DNA from: Spirochaetales bacterium | Lineage (GTDB): Bacteria; Spirochaetota; Spirochaetia; JABMQR01 | Direction of reading: 5' to 3' | Length of the DNA: 43,383 nucleotides | Assembly (NCBI GenBank): GCA_018399255.1 | Contig: JAGYPA010000030.1 | Location: forward strand, 1-43,383 | In this document: piece after piece, positions 33,727 through 41,068 of the stretch | Layout of the letters: each line of letters starts with the position of its first letter | How positions within the stretch are numbered: the stretch's first letter is position 1 | The notes under the pieces: generated by a model | The model's input: only the letters and a program-made list of their open reading frames with translations | Database searches by the model: none | Told to the model about the DNA's origin: nothing | Position numbers and translations under genes: made by a program

Positions 33727-35214
33727 ATGCATAATAACCAGCACCTGCAGGATGAAGCTGTACGACTGCTCAGCGAACTGCAGCAGAGAACTGAACCCCT
33801 CAAGGCCAAAGACCGCATAGCCATACCTCCTCAGGAAATGCCGACCCAGGATCCTCAGGAACGGATAACAAACATGAATGAGGTAGCCACCGGCTACACC
33901 AGAGAACAGGTAATAGTTGAATCGATGCGCTGTCTGCAGTGCAAAACTGCCCCCTGCGTAAAAGGCTGTCCAGTTGGCATCGATATCCCGCGATTTCTTG
34001 ATTACGCGGCAAAAGGCGATTTTGCGGCCTCGGTTGGCGTAATTAAGGAAAGCAGCCTGCTGCCGGCGATCTGCGGAAGAGTATGCCCTCAGGAATCTCA
34101 GTGTCAGCTCTACTGCACGGTCGGGAAATCACTGAAGGATGTCGAAAAATCGGTATCCATCGGGCGTATCGAGCGCTATGTGGCCGATTACGAACGGGAG
34201 CACGGCCAGGCGGTTATGCCAGAAATTGCTCCGGATACCGGCAAAAAAGTGGCGGTAATCGGTTCAGGACCCGCCGGCATTACCGTGGCCGCCGATCTGC
34301 GCAAAGCCGGGCATGCGGTAACTATTTTCGAGGCATTCCACAAGCCCGGCGGGGTCATGGTGTATGGAATCCCCGAATTCCGGCTTCCCAAGGCAATTGT
34401 TCAACAGGAAATTGACAACCTTCTCTCGATGGGCGTGAGCATCGAGCAGAACTTTCTGGTCGGACGGACCCGCAAGCTGAAAGACTTAATGGAAAAAGAT
34501 GGATTTGACGCGATATTTATCGGCAGCGGCGCCGGACTTCCCAAGTTCATGCACATCGAAGGGGAAAACCTGGTCGGTGTATTCAGTGCCAATGAATATC
34601 TGACCCGCAGCAATATGATGAAGGCTTATGATAAGAATCATGCCTCCACGCCCATGTACAAATCGAAAGTGACCGCAGTCCTCGGCGGCGGCAACGTAGC
34701 CATGGATGCCGCAAGAACAGCCAAGCGGCTGGGCTCGGAAAAAGTGTATATTGTCTATCGGCGTACTGAAAAGGAGATGCCGGCAAGGGTCGAGGAGGTT
34801 GCCCATGCCAAAGAGGAGGGGATAGAATTCCTTCTGCTCCACAATCCCCAGCGGATTCTGGATGACGGCAGCGGACGGGTAGCCGGCATGGAACTGCTCA
34901 GCTATGAGCTGGGAGAGCCTGACGAGTCCGGACGCAGACGGCCGGTGCCCATTGCAGGCAGCGAGTCAATCCTTCCGGTGGATGCCGTTATCGTTTCAAT
35001 TGGGAATGATTCCAATCCGCTGCTGGAAAAGACTACCAAAGGGCTTGAAACGAATAAATGGGGCAATATTATCGTTGATGAGAAGCTCAAAACTTCGATG
35101 GAGGGAATCTTTGCCGGGGGGGATATCGTTCTTGGTGCCGCTACGGTTATCCTGGCGATGGGGCAGGGACGCATAGCTGCCGAATCCATCAAGTCCTATT
35201 TAACGGGAAATTAA
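33727..35214 (+). CDS. nfnB: NfnB/GltA-type NADPH-binding flavoprotein with ferredoxin-like domain
   Basis: 495 aa from ATG at 33727 (AAGGAAGG 9 nt upstream); a longer start at 33655 would add a repeat-coded tail. Large subunit of NfnAB, related to the glutamate synthase small chain. Cys69, 72, 77 and 81 (RCLQCKTAPCVKGCP) and a second set (CGRVCPQESQCQLYC) bind [4Fe-4S] clusters. FAD loop VAVIGSGPAGITVAADL; NADPH loop AVLGGGNVAMDAARTAKRLG; AGGDIVLGAATVILAMGQGR closes the FAD site. With NfnA it couples NADH and reduced ferredoxin to make NADPH in anaerobes. The genes are adjacent, same direction. Confidence 0.93.
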   Translation: MHNNQHLQDEAVRLLSELQQRTEPLKAKDRIAIPPQEMPTQDPQERITNMNEVATGYTREQVIVESMRCLQCKTAPCVKGCPVGIDIPRFLDYAAKGDFAASVGVIKESSLLPAICGRVCPQESQCQLYCTVGKSLKDVEKSVSIGRIERYVADYEREHGQAVMPEIAPDTGKKVAVIGSGPAGITVAADLRKAGHAVTIFEAFHKPGGVMVYGIPEFRLPKAIVQQEIDNLLSMGVSIEQNFLVGRTRKLKDLMEKDGFDAIFIGSGAGLPKFMHIEGENLVGVFSANEYLTRSNMMKAYDKNHASTPMYKSKVTAVLGGGNVAMDAARTAKRLGSEKVYIVYRRTEKEMPARVEEVAHAKEEGIEFLLLHNPQRILDDGSGRVAGMELLSYELGEPDESGRRRPVPIAGSESILPVDAVIVSIGNDSNPLLEKTTKGLETNKWGNIIVDEKLKTSMEGIFAGGDIVLGAATVILAMGQGRIAAESIKSYLTGN

Positions 35215-35282
35215 TGATTCGCAGCCAGAAAACCTTTCTCGTATGTCATACAGGGTAATCAGCCTGCAATTAAGCTAGTATG

Positions 35283-35320
35283 TCCCTGCCGGGAGCAGAA
35301 CTGCTGCCCTGCAGGGATTT
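35283..35320 (+). terminator. Possible terminator hairpin after nfnB
   Basis: TCCCTGC (35283-35289) and GCAGGGA (35311-35317) enclose an inner AGCAG-AA-CTGCT stem; TTT follows at 35318. The stem is good but the T tract is short. 69 bp after the nfnB stop. Confidence 0.45.
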
Positions 35321-35392
35321 GTAACCAGCTGATAAACATCCTGCCGGATTCCTGCATGAAACTCCTGTCCTTACAAACAGGCTAAAGTCCAG

Positions 35393-35421
35393 TTGCCATA
35401 TCCTGCATATTTTCTTATAAT
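35393..35421 (+). promoter_or_regulatory. Promoter of the PTS EIIA-like gene
   Basis: TTGCCA (35393-35398), 17-bp spacer, TATAAT (35416-35421), near-consensus sigma-70. Expected transcription start near 35428, only about 12 nt before the GTG start and right at the TTG codon, so the leader would be very short or absent. Confidence 0.65.
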
Positions 35422-35439
35422 GAGGCATTGGAGAAATGG

Positions 35440-35937
35440 GTGCAAAATTTTAAAGATGTAATCTGCTGTATAAGCAGTAAAAATAAATTTGAAGCTATAC
35501 AGGAAGTAATTGCTCACTGTACAATTTTTGATGATATCTCAGATCTTTCCGGTTTTACCGAGGCTGTTATCAAACGGGAAAAATTGGAAACAACGGGAAT
35601 CGGCAGGGGAGTGGCTATTGCCCACGGTAAGCTCAAGACCATCCCCAGAGTTAAAGTAGGGCTGGGTATTTCCCCCCGAGGCATCGAGTTCAATGCCGCT
35701 GATAAAAAACCCGTCCACCTGCTTTTTGTAATAGGCAGTTCCCCGTTCCGACAGATCGAATATTTACGAGCGCTTGCGGCCATAATGCGGTTTGTTAAAA
35801 TGACAGATATTCGTACCGAGCTTATCAGACATACCAATCTTGATTTTTCTGATGAGCAGAATGCCGCCTGCATAAGTTTTCTCGATATGATGGCATCACA
35901 GCATTTTCTGGAGTATGTAAACAAGAAAATCGTCTGA
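35440..35937 (+). CDS. PTS EIIA(Ntr)-like phosphotransfer protein
   Basis: 165 aa from GTG at 35440 (GGAG at 35430-35433); a TTG at 35428 in frame is the alternative. EIIA of the mannitol/fructose/Ntr type. The phosphate-accepting His is in GIGRGVAIAHGKL (His62), where most relatives have Pro-His. DKKPVHLLFVIGSSPF and the C-terminal helix DEQNAACISFLDMMA fit the family. It probably receives phosphate from an HPr-type protein and regulates instead of transporting, since no permease is nearby. Own promoter upstream. Confidence 0.88.
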   Translation: MQNFKDVICCISSKNKFEAIQEVIAHCTIFDDISDLSGFTEAVIKREKLETTGIGRGVAIAHGKLKTIPRVKVGLGISPRGIEFNAADKKPVHLLFVIGSSPFRQIEYLRALAAIMRFVKMTDIRTELIRHTNLDFSDEQNAACISFLDMMASQHFLEYVNKKIV

Positions 35938-35963
35938 GCATTGAGAACGCCCGCTGATGCAAG

Positions 35964-35999
35964 GCACGCTATTCTGATCAAGCACGCTATTCTGATCAA
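35964..35999. repeat. 18-bp tandem repeat (2 copies) after the EIIA gene
   Basis: GCACGCTATTCTGATCAA twice (35964-35981, 35982-35999), 26 bp after the stop, followed by a partial GCAGATCAA. It lies at the 3' ends of two convergent genes. Confidence 0.9.
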
Positions 36000-36004
36000 G
36001 CAGA

Positions 36005-36623
36005 TCAAGCTGAGTCTGTTCCGAACCAGCCGGACTCCGTGCAAACGAACTGAACGCCGATATCATGCGGTTCTCTCGGAATTTCCCAAACAATCTGGAT
36101 GGAAAAGCAGATCCCGACGGCGGCATACTCCGAAGCACTCCCCACCGGAATATCCCTTTCCAGAGAACCGAGAAATGCATCATAAAAACCGCCCCCGTTT
36201 CCCAGGCGGACCCCCTGCGGCGTAAAAGCAACCCCGGGAGCCACAATCAAAGCCTTTGCAAAGTCCAGCGGGTATCTGTCGGGAAGATTTCGCCCGGCTG
36301 ACTGAACCGAACGGATGTTGCCGGCATACAGCGAAGCGGGGAAGGGTTCTCCATTCAGCCCTTTAAAAGTCATAATCCGACTTCCCGGGGCTATATAGGG
36401 AACGGCGGTGATCTTACCGGAATCGAGTGAGGCCCTGATGAGTCCCGGATGTATCCGGTTCCCGATCCGGCATGGAGATAAAGAGAAAGACGGCATCAGC
36501 ATCAGCCCAAAGTGCGCTGCCAAGCAGTGACTCTTCAATAATACGGCCTGCTTTACATTTGAATACAGGATCAGCGGCGGCAATCTTACCCCGTATCTCC
36601 CGACGAAGTTCATTTTTCTTCAC
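36005..36623 (-). CDS. 5-formyltetrahydrofolate cyclo-ligase (one frameshift)
   Basis: It converts 5-formyl-THF to 5,10-methenyl-THF. The N-terminal part (GTG at 36623: MKKNELRREIRGKIAAADPVF, then WADADAVFLFISMPDREPDTSG) and the C-terminal part (SGKITAVPYIAPGSRIMTF, IVAPGVAFTPQGVRLGNGGGFYDAFL) are in different frames. They join after removing one G from the GGG near 36450. The GxGGGFYD motif and Pro-rich ATP site are intact. About 205 aa. A GGGGA precedes the GTG. Divergent from the acyltransferase; convergent with the EIIA gene. Confidence 0.85.
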
Positions 36624-36689
36624 ACGGTTCCCCGGCGCAAAGCGCCCATATCCATCATCCTATAAATTTACGGTAAAAGTCAATTTTAC

Positions 36690-36718
36690 TTGCAAGAATC
36701 AGATTCACTCACTATAGT
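36690..36718 (+). promoter_or_regulatory. Promoter of the acyltransferase gene (probably leaderless)
   Basis: TTGCAA (36690-36695), 17-bp spacer, TATAGT (36713-36718). The expected start of transcription is about 36725, which is the A of the first ATG of the acyltransferase gene. No ribosome binding site is seen. Confidence 0.55.
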
Positions 36719-36724
36719 TAGGGC

Positions 36725-37590
36725 ATGGTTAAACAAATCGATCTCCGATGAGCTTATTGCGGAAAAAAACCCGCGCCTGGCGAAAAGATGCCCGGCTTGT
36801 CAAAGCCTGCCTCCGTAGAATCCTGCACCTGAAAGAAAATCAACGAATTTCTGGCGGAACATCACCAGAGCGGGGCTTGTATTTGCAGAGGCCGGCATGA
36901 AGTTTGTCGACCTCAAGCTGCAGGTGATTTGGTGAGGAATACCTGGCCGATGCCTGACGGCCGCCGCTGGTGCAAATCATCCTCTTGGCGGTCTGGACGG
37001 GGGTAGCCCTGCTTACGCTTGTCGGGCGCTATCACGGTACCGTCAAGCTGCTGGTAAACGACTTCCTCATGGCCATAGAGAACCTGCAGGAACTATTTGT
37101 TCCCGTCAACAAGCACGGCTCCAGCAGAAGATACAAACAGCAGCTGGATGAGGCAATAGCTTCTGATGATCCGCTTCTGATATTCCCTGCCGGCCTCTGT
37201 TCCAGAAAGCTCCCCTACGGGATTTATGACCTGGAATGGAACAAGAGCTTTGTTAAAATGGCCAGAGAAAGCAGACGCCCGGTTATACCTATCTATGTGG
37301 CCGGTAAAAACTCGAATTTTTTCTATAACCTTGCCCGATTTCGGCATCGCCTCGGAATCAAGGGCAACTTTGAAATGCTCTTTCTCGTCAATGAGATGAT
37401 GAAGCAGCAGCACCTTTCTATGGCTGTTGTAGTGGGAGAACCGATAGACAGCACCCTGTTCACTCCGCGTTATGACGATTGGATCTGGGCCAGGCGCCTG
37501 CGCGAATTTGTCTATTCCATGAGTGACAGCAAGACAGCCGCCTTTGATCCCGATGCGGAACTGAAGCTGCCGGAATCTTATTACGGATAA
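36725..37590 (+). pseudogene. Lyso-lipid / hemolysin-like acyltransferase, 5' part multiply frameshifted
   Basis: Glycerolipid or ornithine-lipid type acyltransferase (PlsC-like). The intact frame from 36970 carries LIFPAGLCSRKLPYGIYDLEWNKSFV, VNKHGSSRRYKQQLDEA and GKNSNFFYNLARFRHRLGIK, all typical. The catalytic HxxxxD motif is found as ANHPLGGLDG just before it, out of frame by one G in G5 near 37003. Upstream pieces ELIAEKNPRLAKR, VKACLRRILHLKE, EINEFLAEHH, GLVFAEAGMKFVDLKLQV are spread over three frames, so at least six indels occur in 36745-37005. The start is ATG at 36725. Ends 2 bp from the convergent ecfT. Confidence 0.8.
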
Positions 37591-37592
37591 AG

Positions 37593-38306
37593 CTATCCAA
37601 GGATAATACTACCCCAGACGACACCGGATGTGATCAGCAGTACCAGAAAGTCAATTTTATGCAGCGATATGGACCCATGTACAATATTCTCATCGAACAG
37701 CCGCGCCTCGAGGGCAAACGCTGTCTCTTCGGCCTTCTGGAGAATAAGCGTGAATATCTGAGTCGAGAATGAAATAATCCGTTTTACCGGACGTTTCCAT
37801 ACCGTATCAAGACGGGACCGCCTGGCCTCCTGAATCTCCATGACCGCATCAAAGATAATCGGCAGAAAGCTTATAGTCAGGTTGAAGCGGGCTGCAATGC
37901 GCCTGGGCTTGAGAAAGGAAAACGGCTTTATAAACCAGTATAGAGCAAGGGTAAGCTCTTCAGGCGCTGTAGTGTCGGTAAGCAGCAGACCGGCGGCTAC
38001 AATCAGAATAAACCTGGCCCCATAGTAGAGCCCCTCGAATAAAACCCCTGACGTAATCCAGCGTGAAAGAACAATGATACACACCAGGATAAAGAAAAAC
38101 CTCAGCTCCCGGCGGTACCGCTGAAAGGGAAGCCTCGCTGCAAGGCACCCTGCGGCAATATACCCGGAAAGAATACCGAATTGAGACAGATTGACAGCAA
38201 ACATAGCCGCCGTGAGCGTGAAAGTTATGACAATTTTGATTCTGGGATCTATGCGGTGCACTGGGGTTTTTCTCGCCTGATAATGAAATATCAGTCTTTC
38301 AGCCAT
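37593..38306 (-). CDS. ecfT: ECF transporter transmembrane component EcfT (BioN-like)
   Basis: 237 aa. Transmembrane subunit coupling the ATPase and substrate-binding protein of an energy-coupling-factor transporter. Several hydrophobic segments in the N-terminal half, then the cytoplasmic coupling helices with the Arg-containing motifs EARRSRLDTVWKR and LEARLFDEN, the conserved A-R pair of EcfT. Overlaps the ecfA end by 16 bp. Together with ecfA and bioY it forms a dedicated three-gene biotin system (group I). Confidence 0.88.
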   Translation of the reverse strand: MAERLIFHYQARKTPVHRIDPRIKIVITFTLTAAMFAVNLSQFGILSGYIAAGCLAARLPFQRYRRELRFFFILVCIIVLSRWITSGVLFEGLYYGARFILIVAAGLLLTDTTAPEELTLALYWFIKPFSFLKPRRIAARFNLTISFLPIIFDAVMEIQEARRSRLDTVWKRPVKRIISFSTQIFTLILQKAEETAFALEARLFDENIVHGSISLHKIDFLVLLITSGVVWGSIILG

Positions 38307-39049
38307 GTCATAGCTCCAATATCGAGGGTGCCGTTTTCTGTCCTTGGAAGGCGGACCCCGCAGCTCTCGGCAGCCAGCACCGCGGCCTCCGGCTTGTCAT
38401 TGGCGACAATTGAACCATTATCGAAAAGCACCAGCCGGTCGGCATAGGCCAGAACCTTGTCAAGCTCATGCGTGACCACGAGAATGGTATGGCCAGTCTC
38501 CTTCAGCCTGACCAGAATGCGAAGCAGCTGCAGGACCCCTGGATAATCAAGGTTGGTAAAAGGTTCGTCCAAGGCCAGAATGGACGGATTCATGGCGGCA
38601 ACCCCGGCTATCGTCAGACGCCGCTTTTCGCCTCCCGAAAGGGTCCGGGCCCGCTGATCCGCATGCTCTTCGAGATTCATGGTTTCCAGAGCCTGTCTGA
38701 CCCGGGTTTTTATCTCATTTTTGGGAATTTTCAGATTTTCCAGCCCGAAGGCAATATCACGGGAGACCGTCTGGCCGACAATCTGACTGTCAGCATCCTG
38801 AAAAACAAGACCGACCGATTTCCGGGCTTTGTACGGGTTTTCCACAACCGATGTCCCGTTAATGATGATCTCACCCTCAGTAGGTTTATAGAGGCCGTTC
38901 AAATTGCGCAGAAAGACCGTTTTTCCCGATCCGTTTTTCCCGGATATAACGATGAACTCGCCCTCACTTACCTGCAGGGAAATATTGCGCAGGGCGTAGG
39001 TGCCGTCGGAGAAGCGATAGGAAACATTGCGGACATCAAGCAGGCTCAT
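38291..39049 (-). CDS. ecfA: ECF transporter ATP-binding subunit EcfA (BioM-like)
   Basis: 252 aa from Met at 39049 (GGAG 6 nt upstream); the frame is open to 39076 but that start overlaps bioY more. Walker A GKNGSGKTVFL, Q-loop FQDADSQIVGQTVSRD, signature LSGGEKRRLTIAGVAAMNP and Walker B ILALDEPFTNLD are complete, so it should hydrolyse ATP. One ATPase only (homodimer), as in BioMNY. Overlaps the bioY stop by 14 bp and the ecfT start by 16 bp. Confidence 0.9.
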   Translation of the reverse strand: MSLLDVRNVSYRFSDGTYALRNISLQVSEGEFIVISGKNGSGKTVFLRNLNGLYKPTEGEIIINGTSVVENPYKARKSVGLVFQDADSQIVGQTVSRDIAFGLENLKIPKNEIKTRVRQALETMNLEEHADQRARTLSGGEKRRLTIAGVAAMNPSILALDEPFTNLDYPGVLQLLRILVRLKETGHTILVVTHELDKVLAYADRLVLFDNGSIVANDKPEAAVLAAESCGVRLPRTENGTLDIGAMTWLKD

Positions 39050-39641
39050 GAGCGGCTCCGTTACTGAGGAAATCATATACCCGGTCGCTGAAGGTGCTTC
39101 CTAAGGCAATGGCGGCAATAAGCTTGATACCGTCTCCGACAAGAAACGGAAAGACTCCGATCTTGACGGCTGAACTCCACTCGAGATTCAGGACTATCTT
39201 GAGCCAGGGAACCCCGATCAGATATATAATAACCGTTCCGGCAAGACCGCCGGCGGCTGTCATGACCGTCTTGAGAATGACACCCCGCATCAAGTGGGGT
39301 TTAAGCTCATGCAAATGCCGCTGTCGCCTGATGCCCCATTCGGCGAGCAGACCGGCAGTATACGCCGCTGGAACGGCTGCCAGCAGATACCCGCCGGTCG
39401 GACCGAAAAAATGGGCTATGCTGCCGGTTCCGCCGGAGAATACCGGCAGTCCCAGCGCACCGGCCAGCAGATAGATAACAACTGAAGAAACACCGATGCG
39501 CCTGCCGCCCAGAATACCGGCGCTAAGGATAAAGAAGGACTGCAGAGTAAGGGGAACAGGGCCAATGGGAATCGCAATATATGCGCCGGCTGATATCAGG
39601 GCAGCAAACAGGGCTGTCAATACGGTAGATCTTACTTCCAC
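39036..39641 (-). CDS. bioY: Biotin transporter substrate-binding component BioY
   Basis: 201 aa from GTG at 39641 (AGAGGT 4 nt upstream; the longer frame reads through a repeat-coded stretch with two PKPWMHR copies and is unlikely). Integral membrane S component: STVLTALFAALISAGAYIAIPIGPVPLTLQSFF and the following GGRRIGVSSVVIYLLAGALGLPVFSGG are the BioY hallmark, with PTGGYLLA as the biotin-site loop. First gene of bioY-ecfA-ecfT. No biotin-protein-ligase or BirA operator is seen in the window. Confidence 0.9.
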   Translation of the reverse strand: MEVRSTVLTALFAALISAGAYIAIPIGPVPLTLQSFFILSAGILGGRRIGVSSVVIYLLAGALGLPVFSGGTGSIAHFFGPTGGYLLAAVPAAYTAGLLAEWGIRRQRHLHELKPHLMRGVILKTVMTAAGGLAGTVIIYLIGVPWLKIVLNLEWSSAVKIGVFPFLVGDGIKLIAAIALGSTFSDRVYDFLSNGAAHEPA

Positions 39642-39669
39642 GGTTACCTCTAAAAAAAAACTATTTCGT

Positions 39670-39733
39670 CTATGCATCCAGGGCTTGGGCGATGCATCCA
39701 GGGCTATTCTATGCATCCAGGGCTTGGGCGATG
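39670..39733. repeat. Tandem duplication of the 3' end of the trans-sulfuration gene
   Basis: CTATGCATCCAGGGCTTGGG-type sequence starts at 39670 and again at 39709 (39-bp period), with a partial GATGCATCCAGGGCTATT between. Copies encode the gene's last residues IAQALDA and a stop codon, so the 3' end is duplicated into the bioY leader. Confidence 0.9.
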
Positions 39734-40992
39734 TCCTGAACAATATCATCACCATGTTCAATCCCGATTGACAATCTGATCATCGACTCTGTAAGCCCGA
39801 ATTCAGCCAGCCGTTCCCGGTCATACCCCCGATGGGTCATGGCAGCCGGCAGTTGAACCAACGTCTCGCAGTCACCGAGACTCACCGCAGTCTTGATGAT
39901 TTTCAACTTATCGATAAACAGCTTAGCATCGGCAAGGTTACCCTCCAGCTCAAAGCTGATCATCCCTCCAGCCCCCCGCATCTGCCTTGAAGCAGTATCG
40001 AACTGAGCATGCGAAGCAAGCCCGGGATAATGGACTCTTCGCACCCGCGGGTGATTTTCGAGGAATTCAGCCGCTTTACCCGCATTCTGTACGTGACGGT
40101 CCATTCTGACGGCAAGAGTTTTCAGACCCCGCAGCATGAGCCAGGCATTGAAAGGACTCATCACGCCCCCGAGTTCGCACATATAGTCAAATTTCAGCGA
40201 AAAACCGTATGCGGAATCCCCTGTAACAGCCACCCCTCCCATGGCGTCGCCATGGCCGCAGATGTATTTTGTCGCACTGTGAACCACCACATCGGCTCCC
40301 AGAGCAAGAGGATTCTGAAGGTAGGGGGTGGCAAAGGTATTGTCCACAACAACCGTGACCTGTCTGCAGTGAGCAACTTCGGCAATAGTCTTTATGTCAA
40401 TTACCGCCAGGGTAGGATTAGCCGGAGTTTCGAAAAAGATCACCTTGATGCGTCCGCCAGCATCCTTTTCCAGGATCTCCTCCAGGCGGGAGGGATCGGT
40501 AAGATCGACCGATGCGGAATTTATACCGTATCGGGGCAGAAGCTTGGCTGTTACCGTGTGCGTTGAACCGTAGACCGTTTTGTGGGTCAGGATCGTATCC
40601 CCCGGCCTGGCCAGAGAAAAAAGAACCGAGGATATAGCTGCCATTCCGGAGGAAAATGCAACTGCTGCAGTCCCTCCCTCCAGCCTGGTCATCCGGTTCT
40701 CAAAAAGCCGAAGGGTGGGGTTGTTGCCCCGCGTATAGACATAGTCACTGCTCTCAAAAGCCATCACTTCCTCAGCATGCCCTATAGTGTCAAAGGAAAA
40801 GGAGGAAGACATATGAATAGGCGGGGCAAGGGTTTTTGACTCATCCCCCTCCGCATCTCCCCCATGGATCAGGCGAGTTTCAATGGCTGGGCCTGCTTTA
40901 GAAGCTGGACGGTTTTCCATACCAGAAAGATTTTTAACTGATGTTTCTTCTATATTCTGCTGCCCGGAAGCATCTTGCTTGTTTCTTGACAT
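39709..40992 (-). CDS. Cys/Met metabolism PLP enzyme (methionine gamma-lyase / cystathionine gamma-synthase-type)
   Basis: 427 aa. The PLP Lys is K242 in SATKYICGHGDAMGG. YTRGNNPTLRLFENRM, GMAAISSVLFSLARPGD, VVVDNTFATPYLQNPL and the C-terminal SIRLSIGIEHGDDIV are family-standard. The sequence APPIHMSSSFSF and the RLIHGG opening resemble methionine gamma-lyase and O-acetylhomoserine sulfhydrylase. The position of the Cys found in classical methionine gamma-lyase (YGCT) is YGST here. Substrate therefore open: methionine breakdown, cystathionine synthesis or O-acyl-homoserine sulfhydrylation. The first 35 residues are a Ser/Asn/Lys-rich extra tail. The stop lies in a tandem repeat. Confidence 0.9.
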   Translation of the reverse strand: MSRNKQDASGQQNIEETSVKNLSGMENRPASKAGPAIETRLIHGGDAEGDESKTLAPPIHMSSSFSFDTIGHAEEVMAFESSDYVYTRGNNPTLRLFENRMTRLEGGTAAVAFSSGMAAISSVLFSLARPGDTILTHKTVYGSTHTVTAKLLPRYGINSASVDLTDPSRLEEILEKDAGGRIKVIFFETPANPTLAVIDIKTIAEVAHCRQVTVVVDNTFATPYLQNPLALGADVVVHSATKYICGHGDAMGGVAVTGDSAYGFSLKFDYMCELGGVMSPFNAWLMLRGLKTLAVRMDRHVQNAGKAAEFLENHPRVRRVHYPGLASHAQFDTASRQMRGAGGMISFELEGNLADAKLFIDKLKIIKTAVSLGDCETLVQLPAAMTHRGYDRERLAEFGLTESMIRLSIGIEHGDDIVQDIAQALDA

Positions 40993-41007
40993 AATCGGTT
41001 CCTTTTT

Positions 41008-41046
41008 CCTTACAGGATGGCCTTACAGGATGGCCCTACAGGATGG
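41008..41046. repeat. 13-bp tandem repeat (3 copies) upstream of the trans-sulfuration gene
   Basis: CC(T/C)TACAGGATGG at 41008-41020, 41021-41033 and 41034-41046, between the ends of the amidohydrolase gene and the start of the next. Confidence 0.9.
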
Positions 41047-41068
41047 AGAGCAGGGGGTTCTGCAGGTT

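Noticed and set aside
32737..33744. Long minus-strand ORF opposite nfnA
   Set aside because: A shadow; the plus strand encodes all NfnA motifs, with RBS.
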